A stretch of DNA of 64,000 bases from Bradyrhizobium sp. 132. GTDB lineage: Bacteria; Pseudomonadota; Alphaproteobacteria; Rhizobiales; Xanthobacteraceae. Under the pieces are notes generated by a model, which saw nothing but the letters and a program-made list of their open reading frames with translations, searched no databases and was not told where the DNA came from. The translations under genes were made by a program, and so were the position numbers. Numbering within the stretch: position 1 is the first letter of the stretch; every line of letters starts with the position of its first letter. The DNA lies in contig NZ_JADPKY010000094.1 in NCBI RefSeq assembly GCF_023074185.1, positions 1 through 64,000 of the forward strand, read 5' to 3'. Below, in pieces: positions 18,564 through 27,053 of the stretch.

Positions 18564-19030
18564 GGCGATACGGCCTGTTGCGGAAAGCCGACGCGTTTCG
18601 CGACCGCGTCCATGTGGGAGCGCATATCCGCATTGGGAAAGGGAATCTGCGTGAACGTTAACGTCGAATTCGCTCGCAGCTTGCCGCCGACCTTGATCTT
18701 GGCCTCGGTCACCGCGTAGCCCGAGCCTTGATGCGAAAGGCTCGCCTCGATGCTCATGAGATCGCCGGGGAACACCGAACCGCGGACCTTGGCTTCCTTG
18801 ACGGCGGCAAGGATCGGCATGCGCTCGAACTTGAGCACGCCGAGCTGAAGCCAGCCCGAGGCCTGCGCCATCGATTCGATCAGGAGCACGCCGGGCATCA
18901 GGGGATAGCCCGGGAAGTGCCCCTCGAAGATGGTGCTCTCCTTCGGGACCAGCGCCTCGACGACAATCGTCTGCGCGTCGATGTTGAGGTCGACGACGCG
19001 ATCAATCATGTGGAAATATTCGAGTTGCAT
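18560..19030 (-). CDS. 3-hydroxyacyl-ACP dehydratase (FabZ-like)
   Basis: A 156-residue hot-dog-fold dehydratase. Catalytic His38 is in GHFPGYPLMPGV, and Glu52, fourteen residues later, is in IESMAQ, the FabZ spacing. It dehydrates the hydroxyacyl intermediate during very-long-chain fatty acid elongation on AcpXL. The start MQLEYFHMID at 19030 is 10 bases after the acpXL stop. The open frame extends upstream by 12 arginine/alanine-rich residues that overlap acpXL and are unlikely to be translated. Confidence 0.9.
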   Translation of the reverse strand: MQLEYFHMIDRVVDLNIDAQTIVVEALVPKESTIFEGHFPGYPLMPGVLLIESMAQASGWLQLGVLKFERMPILAAVKEAKVRGSVFPGDLMSIEASLSHQGSGYAVTEAKIKVGGKLRANSTLTFTQIPFPNADMRSHMDAVAKRVGFPQQAVSP

Positions 19031-19040
19031 GACCGCGCGC

Positions 19041-19328
19041 TTACGCGCTCGCGCCCTTGGCCGCAACCAGTTCGTCGATGCGGGCGCACAGGTTCTTTAG
19101 CACGAAATACTGCTCGGTGGTCGCCTTGCCGTCGTTGACCTCCTGGGTCCACTTTTCCAGCGGCAGCTTGATACCGAACTGCTTGTCGATCGCGAACGCG
19201 ATGTCCAGGAAATCGAGGCTGTCGATGCCGAGGTCGTCGATGGCATGGCTATCCGGCGTGATCGTGTCGCGCGGGATGTCGCAGGTTTCAGCGATGATCG
19301 TAGCGACCTGATCGAATGTGGAGGACAT
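19041..19328 (-). CDS. acpXL: Specialised acyl carrier protein for lipid A C28 chain
   Basis: A 95-residue acyl carrier protein, longer than housekeeping AcpP (about 78). The phosphopantetheine attachment Ser37 is in GIDSLDF. Length, the C-terminal extension and its position at the head of fabZ-fabF-fabF-lpxXL identify it as AcpXL, which carries the 27-hydroxyoctacosanoyl-type chain. ATG at 19328 is chosen, although an in-frame GTG directly precedes it. The promoter should lie in the 232-base gap upstream (19329-19560), where no gene is evident. Confidence 0.92.
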   Translation of the reverse strand: MSSTFDQVATIIAETCDIPRDTITPDSHAIDDLGIDSLDFLDIAFAIDKQFGIKLPLEKWTQEVNDGKATTEQYFVLKNLCARIDELVAAKGASA

Positions 19329-19560
19329 CACTAAGCCTTTGATATATTGCTGATATTTGTCGGATTTTCCAGAGGGGAACGGTGGGTCTGCATCGCGCCC
19401 CTGATGACGCCCTCAACCCTCCTCTGGCCGGGTCGAAAGCCCGTATATCGGAGCGCCGCCCTGAGTTCAATGGAGCCGGATGGGGTGGGGACAGGGCTGG
19501 GGATGCCGGCGGGAACCCGTTCGGTCGAGGACCGGCCGCGGGCCCTGCCAGATATCTCGC

Positions 19561-19902
19561 CTAGGCGTGCGGAGTCGTGATCTTGAGGCAGTCGCGGCGG
19601 CCCATCAGCACGCAATCCTGGGTCCGGCGCAGATCGGCAATGCTCACCGCAAGCCAGATCCCGATCGCGGTCAGCGCGATGGTGAAGGCCAGCGCTGCGA
19701 TGTTGGCGAGCATGCGATGGCGGAAATCGTCCGGTTCAGGTCGGGCCTGCTCGTAGCGCGACAGGTCGAGCGGCTCGGGCCCGACGCGCAATTGCTGCAC
19801 GGTACCGTTGCCCCGGGAGGCCGTCGGGGAAGGCGAGGTGCGCGGCCTGAACTGGAGCACCCGGTGCTCGTCATCCGAGCTTATGGGCCGCTGGGTTTTC
19901 AT
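19561..19902 (-). CDS. Hypothetical single-pass membrane protein
   Basis: A 113-residue protein. The N-terminal about 60 residues are polar and Pro/Arg-rich and probably cytoplasmic. One hydrophobic helix follows (about 67-89). The tail, DCVLMGRRDCLKI, has two Cys nine residues apart that could form a disulfide outside the membrane. No known domain. It points away from the ParB-like gene and toward the acpXL promoter region. Confidence 0.65.
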   Translation of the reverse strand: MKTQRPISSDDEHRVLQFRPRTSPSPTASRGNGTVQQLRVGPEPLDLSRYEQARPEPDDFRHRMLANIAALAFTIALTAIGIWLAVSIADLRRTQDCVLMGRRDCLKITTPHA

Positions 19903-20167
19903 GGTGCAGGGATCACTCCGAAGCAGCGATTTTTAGATAGCATACGTGGTGAACGCGTTGCAGAAAATCTTCTCAACGCGCACGTGCATTGCGCATTCGC
20001 ACTATCCTGCTTGGGCTGCGGTGATCACGGAACCGACGTCCGGGCATGCAGGCGGTGCGTTGCAATAACTTTGCGGCCAGCTGAATGAATTTTGCCGGCG
20101 CGAAGCCCGTGGCATAGTCCAGGGAACCTGAACCACCCAGTTGCAACCATGGAAGGGCCCTTCGACC

Positions 20168-20794
20168 ATGACCACCAACACGCGCGAGCCGAGAGTGCAT
20201 CCGGTGCCGATCCTGTCGCTTCGGCCGACGCAGATGACGGTCGGCATGCGCGAGGTCAAGGAGAAGCGCAAGCGCTGGCGCGAGCACGACAAGAAGAAGC
20301 AAGCCTATCTGCTCGGCAGGCACATGATCCCCGTCGTGCACGGCCCCAACGGGCGCTATTACGTGATCGACCATCATCATCTCGGCCGCGCGCTGCATGA
20401 CGAGGGCGTCAAGGAGGTGCTGGTCACCATCGTCGGCGACCTCAGGATGGTCGAGCGCGAGGCGTTCTGGGGCGTGATGGACAACAAGCGCTGGGTCTAT
20501 CCCTACGACGCCAAGGGCGAGCGGCGGCCGTTCCGCGATTTGCCGAAATCGATCGTCGATCTCAAGGACGATCCGTTCCGGAGCCTTGCCGGTGAGCTTC
20601 GCCGCATGGGCGGCTTCGCCAAGGACACCACGCCGTTCTCCGAATTCCTGTGGGCCGACTATCTGCGCCGAAAACTGTCGCGCAAGGCGGTGGATGCCGA
20701 CTTCGACAAGTCGCTCGAGAAGGCGATGTCCTCAGCCAAGAGCAAGGATGCGATCTATCTGCCCGGCTGGTGCGGACCGGCGGAGGATGATTAG
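20168..20794 (+). CDS. ParB-like nuclease-fold family protein
   Basis: A 208-residue protein of the small stand-alone ParB-like family (Pfam ParBc_2 by recollection). Landmarks are VPILSLRPTQMTVGMREV, HMIPVVHGPNGRYYVIDHHH and DDPFRSLAGELRR. Family members are not chromosome-partitioning proteins, because they lack the helix-turn-helix and the dimerisation domain. Biochemical function is unknown. The ATG at 20168 is preferred over an upstream in-frame start at 20141. The gene is isolated, with no partner on the same strand close by. Confidence 0.75.
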   Translation: MTTNTREPRVHPVPILSLRPTQMTVGMREVKEKRKRWREHDKKKQAYLLGRHMIPVVHGPNGRYYVIDHHHLGRALHDEGVKEVLVTIVGDLRMVEREAFWGVMDNKRWVYPYDAKGERRPFRDLPKSIVDLKDDPFRSLAGELRRMGGFAKDTTPFSEFLWADYLRRKLSRKAVDADFDKSLEKAMSSAKSKDAIYLPGWCGPAEDD

Positions 20795-20945
20795 GGCGAG
20801 ACGCTCACTTCAGCACGGCGTGCGGCACCACAAAACGGACCTCATCACAGCCGCTTGAGCGAAATCATTTCCCGCGCCCCATGAAGCGGTCCTGAAACAG
20901 AGCCGGTCCATCTTTGAGGCAATTGAGCTCACACAGGAGGCAGGA

Positions 20946-21089
20946 ATGCGCCGTCTGGTTTTCGCCGTTGCCTTGCTCGCGGTCGCCTCAGCAGGGATCT
21001 CGGCCTCGTTTGCCGCAGTTCATCACACCAGGACATTGACATTTTCCGAGCGCTTTGGGCCGGCGCTCGAGTTGATGGCGAAGCGCTAA
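20946..21089 (+). CDS. Small secreted peptide, 47 residues
   Basis: A short open frame with an excellent ribosome-binding site (AGGAGG at 20935-20940). The peptide begins MRRLVFAVALLAVASAG and continues ISASFAA, a clear Sec signal with a likely cleavage after Ala23 or Ala24. That leaves a mature peptide of about 23 residues with two adjacent His near its start and a basic end. The combination of a strong start signal and a perfect signal peptide supports a real gene. Function unknown. Confidence 0.6.
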   Translation: MRRLVFAVALLAVASAGISASFAAVHHTRTLTFSERFGPALELMAKR

Positions 21090-21379
21090 CGGCATAGTCG
21101 CACCCCGTAGGCAACGCAGCGGTAGCTGGGCCGGGCGTCGGTACCCACTTCGTTCGAAAACGCTTCAGCGCAAGGGATGAAGCGGCCTGGGGAACCTCAC
21201 ATAGGTCCCCAACCAATGAACCTTTGCGTAGTCCATTCAGACTTATCCACGCCGGGTTCTGCATCACACCCGCGGGGGCTGAAAGGTGCCGCGTGCTGCG
21301 GATGGCAGAGTTTTCCATGATCCCGGTAACGTTGCGGCCGACGCTTTGAAAATTGCGCCCGACACTCATGGAGCGCCAG

Positions 21380-23674
21380 ATGAACGCCCAAGATCGTCCT
21401 GAACTCGACGCCCTCGTGGCGGCGGTCGCTCGGCAGCTTGCTGGCCCTTTTCGCGGCAAGCCAGTGCAGCCGGATATCGAGCAACTACCGCTCCCCTGGG
21501 ATCCACAGCATCAGCTTCCGGACGTACTTTGGCCCAGGCGACACCTCGCGCTGGCCGGCCTCGAGTTGACCCAATCAATCCAGTACAACGGCGCCGTCGG
21601 CGTCAGCTACGGCGACGACAATTCGATCCCGCTCGTTGCGCTCAAGCCGCTGGTGGTGCGTGCCTATCCATACGTGCAGCCCGGCGTTGCCGAGCCGGAC
21701 ACACTCACTGGCGCACGCGTTACAGGTGAGCTGGTGCTTTCGGTTGGCGATCGAATCGTTTACCGCACCGGCCCTACGCGCGCCGACGGGGCCCGGCTCG
21801 GTGCGCGTAACGAGCTCTCGCGCGAGCTGTGGGACAACGAGTTGACGGTCCCAGTTGGTGGACTCGGCGCGCTTGCATTCCACCTCGCGCACGTCAATTC
21901 GTCGCTGAATTTTTTCGTGCCAGCATGGTATTGCCGGACCGGCCACTTTTATCTCTCCGTCCGGCTCTGGCGTGCTGGCAGCGACGGCGCTTTATCCGCG
22001 CCGCAGGACCGCGCCATGACGGGGCGCTATATCGATTTTATGGATGTGCGGCCGCCGCGTGTCGCCGTCGCCAGGATCAACTGGACCGACAGCTCCGGCA
22101 ACGTTACGAGCCCCGCCGACGCGATTATGCTCAGCACGATGCGCACGGCCGAACGGATGCTGCCGTTCCCTTATTTTGAGACGACGATTCTTGGCACATC
22201 GACGAACAGCTCGGCAGCATTTGCGTCCGCCGCGACGGGCGGAGGTTGCAACACCGCGTGGACCGGCCTGCTCGCTGACTTGGCTGTCACGCGCATCTTC
22301 ACCGCTCTGTTCCAGCTCGGCGATATTGTCTTCGCGTTTGTGCCGAGCGCAGCTGTTCCCGCCGCTGCCGGCACCTACAACACTGGGTGCGGTCGCGCTG
22401 AAGGCGTCGGCGCCGCCTTCGCGGGGAGCGACACACGTTTTGCCTACGATTTCATTTTCGCCCACGAGATGGGACACGTCTTCACCTGCAACCACGTCGC
22501 GGTGCCAGGCGACAGCAGCGATGACCCGAACTATCCAAACTATGGCGGAAGCAAGACCTCCATCGGCGAAGTCGGCATCGATCCAGGAACGACGCCGCCG
22601 ACGCTGTTCGGCCCGTCGGACACATCCGACGTCATGTCCTACAAGTCGAAGCAGTGGATCTCGCCGTACACCTATCTGAAGATCCTTAATGCGCGCGAGA
22701 ATCACCAATCCGCACCGGCCGATCCGCGTCGCGTTCGTTCGCTCCTGATCCTGGCAGTGCGGGTGCATCGCCGCGTCAGCGACGAGAACCGCATCGAGAT
22801 TCGCAAGGCTTACCGGATCGAAGCCGCCGGCATGGTATCGCGGCCGAGCGATGGCGCCATTTCGCCGCTCTCGGTTGATCTGCTCGATGCCCATCGCCGG
22901 ATCATTGCGACTCATCATTGTCTCTACACACGCGCGCAAGCGACCTGCGGCTGTTGTGGAGGAGGTGTAGCCGTTCCGCTCGACCGCGAGCCGTTCTACG
23001 ATCTGCATGAAGCGATCGAATGGCCGAGCGAGGAAGTTGCTGCCATCTCGTTGCATGATGGCCGCGAACCGCTCGCGACCTTCGAAGTGGGCGAACCGCC
23101 GCAGGTTGATATGAGCGGCCCCGAGCGGCGGGACCAATTCCTCGCGCTGCGCGTGCACGCGCGTCATCCGCGGGCCCAGCCGTCGATAGTCGTGCTGTTC
23201 AGCGGTGATGATCGCGAGACATGGCAACCGGTCGCGTTTGATCCTCCAGATGGCGAGGTGCTGGTGGAAAGCGAACGCTTGCCTGGCGGCGAACGCTGTT
23301 TCTTCCGCGCCATTGCAACCGCGGAATTTCGGAGCGCGAGCGCCGACAGCTCTCAATTCGAGCTGCAGCGCAGCCGTCGCCGGCTTTATTTGCGACTGCC
23401 TGATCCCCAGTGTCCGATCGCGCCAGGCGCCGTGCCGTTGGGCGCGATGATCGACTGCCGCGGGCTCGGTGTTGTCCGGTCCGATGAAATTCGGTGGCAT
23501 TCGGATCTGGAGGGCGACCTAGGCCTTGGGTACGAACTCGTCGCGCAATTGCAAGACGGACGGCACCTTATCACGGTAACCGCGCCGGACGGACGCGGCG
23601 GGTCACTTGCCGAACGCGGCATTATCATCGTTAGCGGTCGCCCCGCCGGCGTTGTAGGCCAAGCCCAGTTCTAA
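21380..23674 (+). CDS. Metzincin-like zinc protease of unrecognised family
   Basis: A 764-residue protein I cannot assign to a named family. The segment HEMGHVFTCNH puts His362, Glu363, His366 and His372 in the HExxHxxxxxH spacing of metzincins, although the usual Gly before the third ligand is Thr here. A Met-turn-like DVMSY follows at Met419, 47 residues later, as metzincins require. The N-terminal about 220 residues look like a beta-rich domain, and the C-terminal about 280 residues look like one or two Ig/PKD-like sandwich domains. A CGCCGGG cluster lies between them. There is no signal peptide, so it is either cytoplasmic or exported by a non-Sec route. The start at 21380 follows GGAG. 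Codon use seems less GC-biased than in neighbours, which hints at acquisition. Confidence 0.7.
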   Translation: MNAQDRPELDALVAAVARQLAGPFRGKPVQPDIEQLPLPWDPQHQLPDVLWPRRHLALAGLELTQSIQYNGAVGVSYGDDNSIPLVALKPLVVRAYPYVQPGVAEPDTLTGARVTGELVLSVGDRIVYRTGPTRADGARLGARNELSRELWDNELTVPVGGLGALAFHLAHVNSSLNFFVPAWYCRTGHFYLSVRLWRAGSDGALSAPQDRAMTGRYIDFMDVRPPRVAVARINWTDSSGNVTSPADAIMLSTMRTAERMLPFPYFETTILGTSTNSSAAFASAATGGGCNTAWTGLLADLAVTRIFTALFQLGDIVFAFVPSAAVPAAAGTYNTGCGRAEGVGAAFAGSDTRFAYDFIFAHEMGHVFTCNHVAVPGDSSDDPNYPNYGGSKTSIGEVGIDPGTTPPTLFGPSDTSDVMSYKSKQWISPYTYLKILNARENHQSAPADPRRVRSLLILAVRVHRRVSDENRIEIRKAYRIEAAGMVSRPSDGAISPLSVDLLDAHRRIIATHHCLYTRAQATCGCCGGGVAVPLDREPFYDLHEAIEWPSEEVAAISLHDGREPLATFEVGEPPQVDMSGPERRDQFLALRVHARHPRAQPSIVVLFSGDDRETWQPVAFDPPDGEVLVESERLPGGERCFFRAIATAEFRSASADSSQFELQRSRRRLYLRLPDPQCPIAPGAVPLGAMIDCRGLGVVRSDEIRWHSDLEGDLGLGYELVAQLQDGRHLITVTAPDGRGGSLAERGIIIVSGRPAGVVGQAQF

Positions 23675-23708
23675 CGCACACACGTGCGCTGCGTTCTCGC
23701 GGACTCCC

Positions 23709-23792
23709 GCCAGGATGGCTTTTCCGATCCTGGCTCATTCGAATGCAGCGCCCAGCGCGTTGCCACAGTATCACCGGTACCGAACCGGTGAT
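23709..23792. terminator. Two hairpins between convergent genes
   Basis: Two perfect inverted repeats lie between the stop codons of the metzincin-like gene and the MgtC gene: an 8-bp stem at 23709-23716/23727-23734, and a 9-bp stem with a 5-base loop at 23770-23778/23784-23792 (ATCACCGGT arms). Neither has a good T-tract, so intrinsic termination is uncertain. Placement between convergent genes makes it the likeliest role. Confidence 0.4.
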
Positions 23793-23812
23793 CCGCCAGT
23801 GTCGAACTCGCT

Positions 23813-24295
23813 CTAATGTTCCGGCATTTCCGTCTCGTGCGCCTCGTCCTTGCCGCCGACCATCCGGTGCAGAAGGCGCTCGATGCGGCGGCCGACTGTC
23901 AACAGCACGAAGGCGAGCGCCAGCGCCACCAGGACGATCTTCCATTCTCCCGCGCCGCAGGCGATGCCGATGCAGGCGGCGAGGAAGGTGCAGGCGGCGC
24001 TGGTCAGGCCGCGCACGCGGAAGCGGTGGCCCTCGTGGACGATGACGCCGGCGCCGAGAAAGCCGATGCCGGTGAGGATGCCCTGGATGACCCGGCTCGT
24101 GGCATCGGTCATTTTGCCCGCCTCGGCGAACTGCACCGCCAGCAGCACGACGGTCGCGGTGGAGAGCCCGACGATGCCGAGCGTTTTCAGCCCGATCGGC
24201 TTGCCGTGCAGATCGCGGTCGAGCCCGATCGCTCCGGTGGCGACAGTCGCGGCGCCGAGACGGGCAAGGATTTCGGGCCAGTCGAGCTCGGTCAT
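23813..24295 (-). CDS. MgtC/SapB-family membrane protein
   Basis: A 160-residue inner-membrane protein with four to five hydrophobic helices. It carries the family hallmarks AIGLDRDLHGKPIGLKT and GIGFLGAGVIV near the N-terminus. MgtC-like proteins are linked to growth at low magnesium and to regulation of ATP synthase or envelope homeostasis, but this branch is uncharacterised. Its start overlaps the stop of the upstream AhpD-like gene by four bases (ATGA), so they are translationally coupled. Confidence 0.88.
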   Translation of the reverse strand: MTELDWPEILARLGAATVATGAIGLDRDLHGKPIGLKTLGIVGLSTATVVLLAVQFAEAGKMTDATSRVIQGILTGIGFLGAGVIVHEGHRFRVRGLTSAACTFLAACIGIACGAGEWKIVLVALALAFVLLTVGRRIERLLHRMVGGKDEAHETEMPEH

Positions 24296-24873
24296 TTCTT
24301 CGGTAAGCGTCCCATCAGATAGAACTCTTCATTCGGCCGCATGCCGGTGAAATTGGCGAGCCGGTTCGACAGCGCGAAGAAAGCGGAGATCGCGGCGATG
24401 TCCCAGATGTCATCGTCGCTGAAGCCATGCGGGGCAAGTGCTGCGAAATCCTCCTCGGAGGTACGCTGCGCGTCGGCCGAGACCTTCATCGCGAAGTCGA
24501 GCATCGCCTTCTGCCGCGGCGTGATGTCGGCCTTGCGGTAGTTCGTAGCGATCTGGTCGGCAATAAGCGGGTTCTTGGCGCGGATGCGCAGGATCGCGCC
24601 ATGCGCGATCACACAATACTGACACTGATTGGCGGCCGAGGTCGCGACCACGATCATCTCGCGCTCGGCCTTGGTGAGTCCGCCGTCCTTCTCCATCAGC
24701 GCGTCGTGATAGGCGAAGAAGGCGCGGAACTCGTCCGGGCGGTAGGCCAGCGTCAAAAACACGTTCGGCACGAAGCCGCTCTTCTCCTGCACGGCGAGGA
24801 GGCGCGTGCGGATATCGTCGGGGAGCGCGTCGAGGGCGGGAGCGGGGAAGCGTTGCGCGGCAGACTTTGTCAT
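24292..24873 (-). CDS. AhpD-like peroxidase-related protein (carboxymuconolactone decarboxylase fold)
   Basis: A 193-residue all-helical protein of the AhpD/CMD fold. The redox motif is Cys84-x2-Cys87 followed by His91 (NQCQYCVIAHG), the catalytic arrangement of AhpD-type alkylhydroperoxidases. It probably reduces peroxides or acts as a thiol disulfide partner. The start MTKSAAQRFP at 24873 is chosen. An upstream extension of 22 residues is possible but lacks family similarity. It forms a two-gene unit with the MgtC-like gene. Confidence 0.85.
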   Translation of the reverse strand: MTKSAAQRFPAPALDALPDDIRTRLLAVQEKSGFVPNVFLTLAYRPDEFRAFFAYHDALMEKDGGLTKAEREMIVVATSAANQCQYCVIAHGAILRIRAKNPLIADQIATNYRKADITPRQKAMLDFAMKVSADAQRTSEEDFAALAPHGFSDDDIWDIAAISAFFALSNRLANFTGMRPNEEFYLMGRLPKK

Positions 24874-24977
24874 TGGTATGGATTCCGGCTTGGGGCCGGC
24901 AACCATAGTCGATGCGGCCGTCGTGCTCAACTTGGCCAAGGGCTATCGCCCTCGCGAGGTTGGGGACCAGCGTTGCC

Positions 24978-26741
24978 TTACCGCAGCGGCTTCTTCAGCA
25001 GCGAGAAGCGGTCCGGGTCCAGCCCCATCGACGGTTGCAGCATCGGCGCCTCGACGTTGGAGAGCGTCTTGGCCGGCGGCGCCGAGAACACCGGGTCATT
25101 CGGCACGTCGCGCTGCGAGGTGGCGCCACGCCAGCGCTCGAGCACGGCGCCGACGAAATGCATGTCGTGACCGGAGGTGACGGACGGCACGCTGCTGATG
25201 GTGGCTTCGCCGCGCGGCAACTGGTGCGGCGGCACCTCCTTGAAGCGCAGCCGTGTCGGCAGTGCGACACCTTCGCCGAACGCCAGCACTTCGCGGGTGC
25301 CGAGCGAGGGCACGAACGAGAGCAGGTTCGCGGCCGCATCCGACACCGCGGCGCGCAGCAGCGCCTGGTCGCGTTCGTTGGCAAGACGCATCGTGAACAG
25401 AGTGTTGCACTGGGAGATGATGGTGGCGTCGAGTTCGGCGGGACGCTGGGTGATGAGGCCGAGATAGACGCCGTATTTGCGGCCTTCCTTGGCGATGCGC
25501 GACACCGCCTTGCGGGTCGGCCCGAAACCGACATTTCGATCGGCGGAGGCGTAGCGGTGGGCCTCTTCGCAGACGAACAGCATCGGCGAAACGCCGTCGC
25601 TCCACAGGCCGAAGTCGAAGGCCATCCGGCACAGCACCGAGACGACGGAGTCGATGACCTCGGCCGGAAAGCCGGCGAGCTGCATCACCGTCATCGGCTT
25701 GCCGTTGGCCGGCAGGCGGAACAGATGGCTGATCACCTCGGCCATGGTGTCACCGCCGACATTGGCGTTGTCGAACATGAAGGCGTAGCGCGGGTCGTTG
25801 CGGACCGCCTCGATGCGGGAGATCAGCTTGTGATAGATGATACGCGAGGAGCGGTTTTCGAGCTTGCCCATCCGCTCGTCGATCAGCGACATCAGATCGA
25901 CCAGGCGATAGGGCACCGGCGTGTCGACGGTGTAGCCGATCTGCTTGGGATCGATGCGCTTCAGGCCGATGCGGTCGGCGTTCTGGTACTGGGTGTAGAC
26001 GCCCTTGGCGAGCGGAATGACCTCGGCGAGGACGTCGAGCTCCTCGGGCACGCCGGCGCGGCCACCGAACAGCACATCGACGATTTCCTCGAAATTGAAC
26101 AGCCAGAACGGCAGTTTCAGATTGCGCGGGTTGAGCACCAGCGCGCGGTCGCCGAAGCAGCGTCCATATTCGTTGTGCACGTCGAGCAGGAAGATACGCA
26201 GGTTCGGGCGTGCCTTGAGGATCTCGTTGAGCAGCAGCGACACGCCGGTCGATTTGCCGACGCCGGTCGATCCCAGGACCGCGAAGTGCTTGGAGAGCAT
26301 TTCCTCGATGTCGACATAGGCGACGACGGAGCTATCCTGCTGAAGGAAGCCGACATTGATCTGGTCGGAGCCGGTCGGCGCGTAGATCGTGCGCAGCTCC
26401 TGGCTCGTGATCAGGTCGACGGAATCGCCGATGGTCGGATAGTTGGTGACGCCGCGCTGGAATTTGGCCTTGCCGGCGGCATTGAGGATTTCGCCCAGCA
26501 GGTCCACCGAGGCGATTGCGATCAAATTGTCGGTGCTCGAGAGGTTCTCGCAGGACACCTCGGTGATCATCGCGACGATGACCGAGCTGGCGCAGCGGAT
26601 GCTGACGAAACGGCCGACGGTGGCCCGAACTTCCGAGTCCGGCATCCGGCTTTCAGCCAGCAGCCCGACCCGCGCGAGCGATCCGCGAACCGAAATCACG
26701 CGTCCAAAGGATGTCACAATGAATGAACCTGGCAAGAGCAA
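24978..26741 (-). CDS. HerA-like hexameric DNA translocase/ATPase (DUF87)
   Basis: A protein of up to 587 residues. An N-terminal HAS-barrel (GRVISVRGSLARVG) is followed by a FtsK/HerA-type ATPase core. Walker A is GSTGVGKST at about 157, and Walker B is FVCEEAHRY near 400. An arginine-rich ITQRPAELD segment and a C-terminal clasp follow. HerA-type pumps act on DNA ends or in defence and conflict systems. No NurA-like nuclease gene is next to it. The start is uncertain: TTG at 26741 or GTG at 26717. Many alphaproteobacteria have a chromosomal copy, so housekeeping DNA repair is also possible. Confidence 0.82.
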   Translation of the reverse strand: MLLPGSFIVTSFGRVISVRGSLARVGLLAESRMPDSEVRATVGRFVSIRCASSVIVAMITEVSCENLSSTDNLIAIASVDLLGEILNAAGKAKFQRGVTNYPTIGDSVDLITSQELRTIYAPTGSDQINVGFLQQDSSVVAYVDIEEMLSKHFAVLGSTGVGKSTGVSLLLNEILKARPNLRIFLLDVHNEYGRCFGDRALVLNPRNLKLPFWLFNFEEIVDVLFGGRAGVPEELDVLAEVIPLAKGVYTQYQNADRIGLKRIDPKQIGYTVDTPVPYRLVDLMSLIDERMGKLENRSSRIIYHKLISRIEAVRNDPRYAFMFDNANVGGDTMAEVISHLFRLPANGKPMTVMQLAGFPAEVIDSVVSVLCRMAFDFGLWSDGVSPMLFVCEEAHRYASADRNVGFGPTRKAVSRIAKEGRKYGVYLGLITQRPAELDATIISQCNTLFTMRLANERDQALLRAAVSDAAANLLSFVPSLGTREVLAFGEGVALPTRLRFKEVPPHQLPRGEATISSVPSVTSGHDMHFVGAVLERWRGATSQRDVPNDPVFSAPPAKTLSNVEAPMLQPSMGLDPDRFSLLKKPLR

Positions 26742-27053
26742 GTGCTTTGCCCGGACTATGCGCGGCCGTCGCTGGACAAACGGTTAAACGGCAACTGCGC
26801 GCGCTTCCTTAAATCCGCGACAATTCGGCCGTGAGGTTTGTTCCTAATGCATACTTATGGGCGGAAACGGCCGGGAAATGCCGCTTTTCCAGGCCGGTTG
26901 GGGGTGCGGGTGGGTTAAGGAATGATTTACTATATGATCTGACATCGACCTTTCTGCGCGTACAGGTGCCGCGTCGAAGCCGCTGGTGCCGCTGCGACGG
27001 CAATTGCGCGCGCTGTTCCGCGAGCATGCGACAAAGCCGTCGATTCCGGGGGA
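26742..27053. other. Intergenic region with a candidate terminator hairpin
   Basis: 312 bases without a gene. A hairpin at 26869-26878/26886-26895 (9 of 10 paired, 7-base loop) lies downstream of the CHAT operon and could end its transcript on the minus strand, where GTTTCC follows. The A/T-rich stretch around 26918-26940 could serve the HerA-like gene as promoter. Neither role can be confirmed by eye. Confidence 0.35.

Noticed and set aside
16226..18719. Two long plus-strand open frames (475 and 439 codons) opposite the ketosynthases
   Set aside because: The minus-strand ketosynthases have intact motifs. The plus-strand frames have low-complexity shadow composition.
24912..26726. A 604-codon open frame on the plus strand opposite the HerA-like gene
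   Set aside because: Shadow frame with biased Arg/Asp/Gln composition and no recognisable domain. The HerA-like motifs are on the minus strand.
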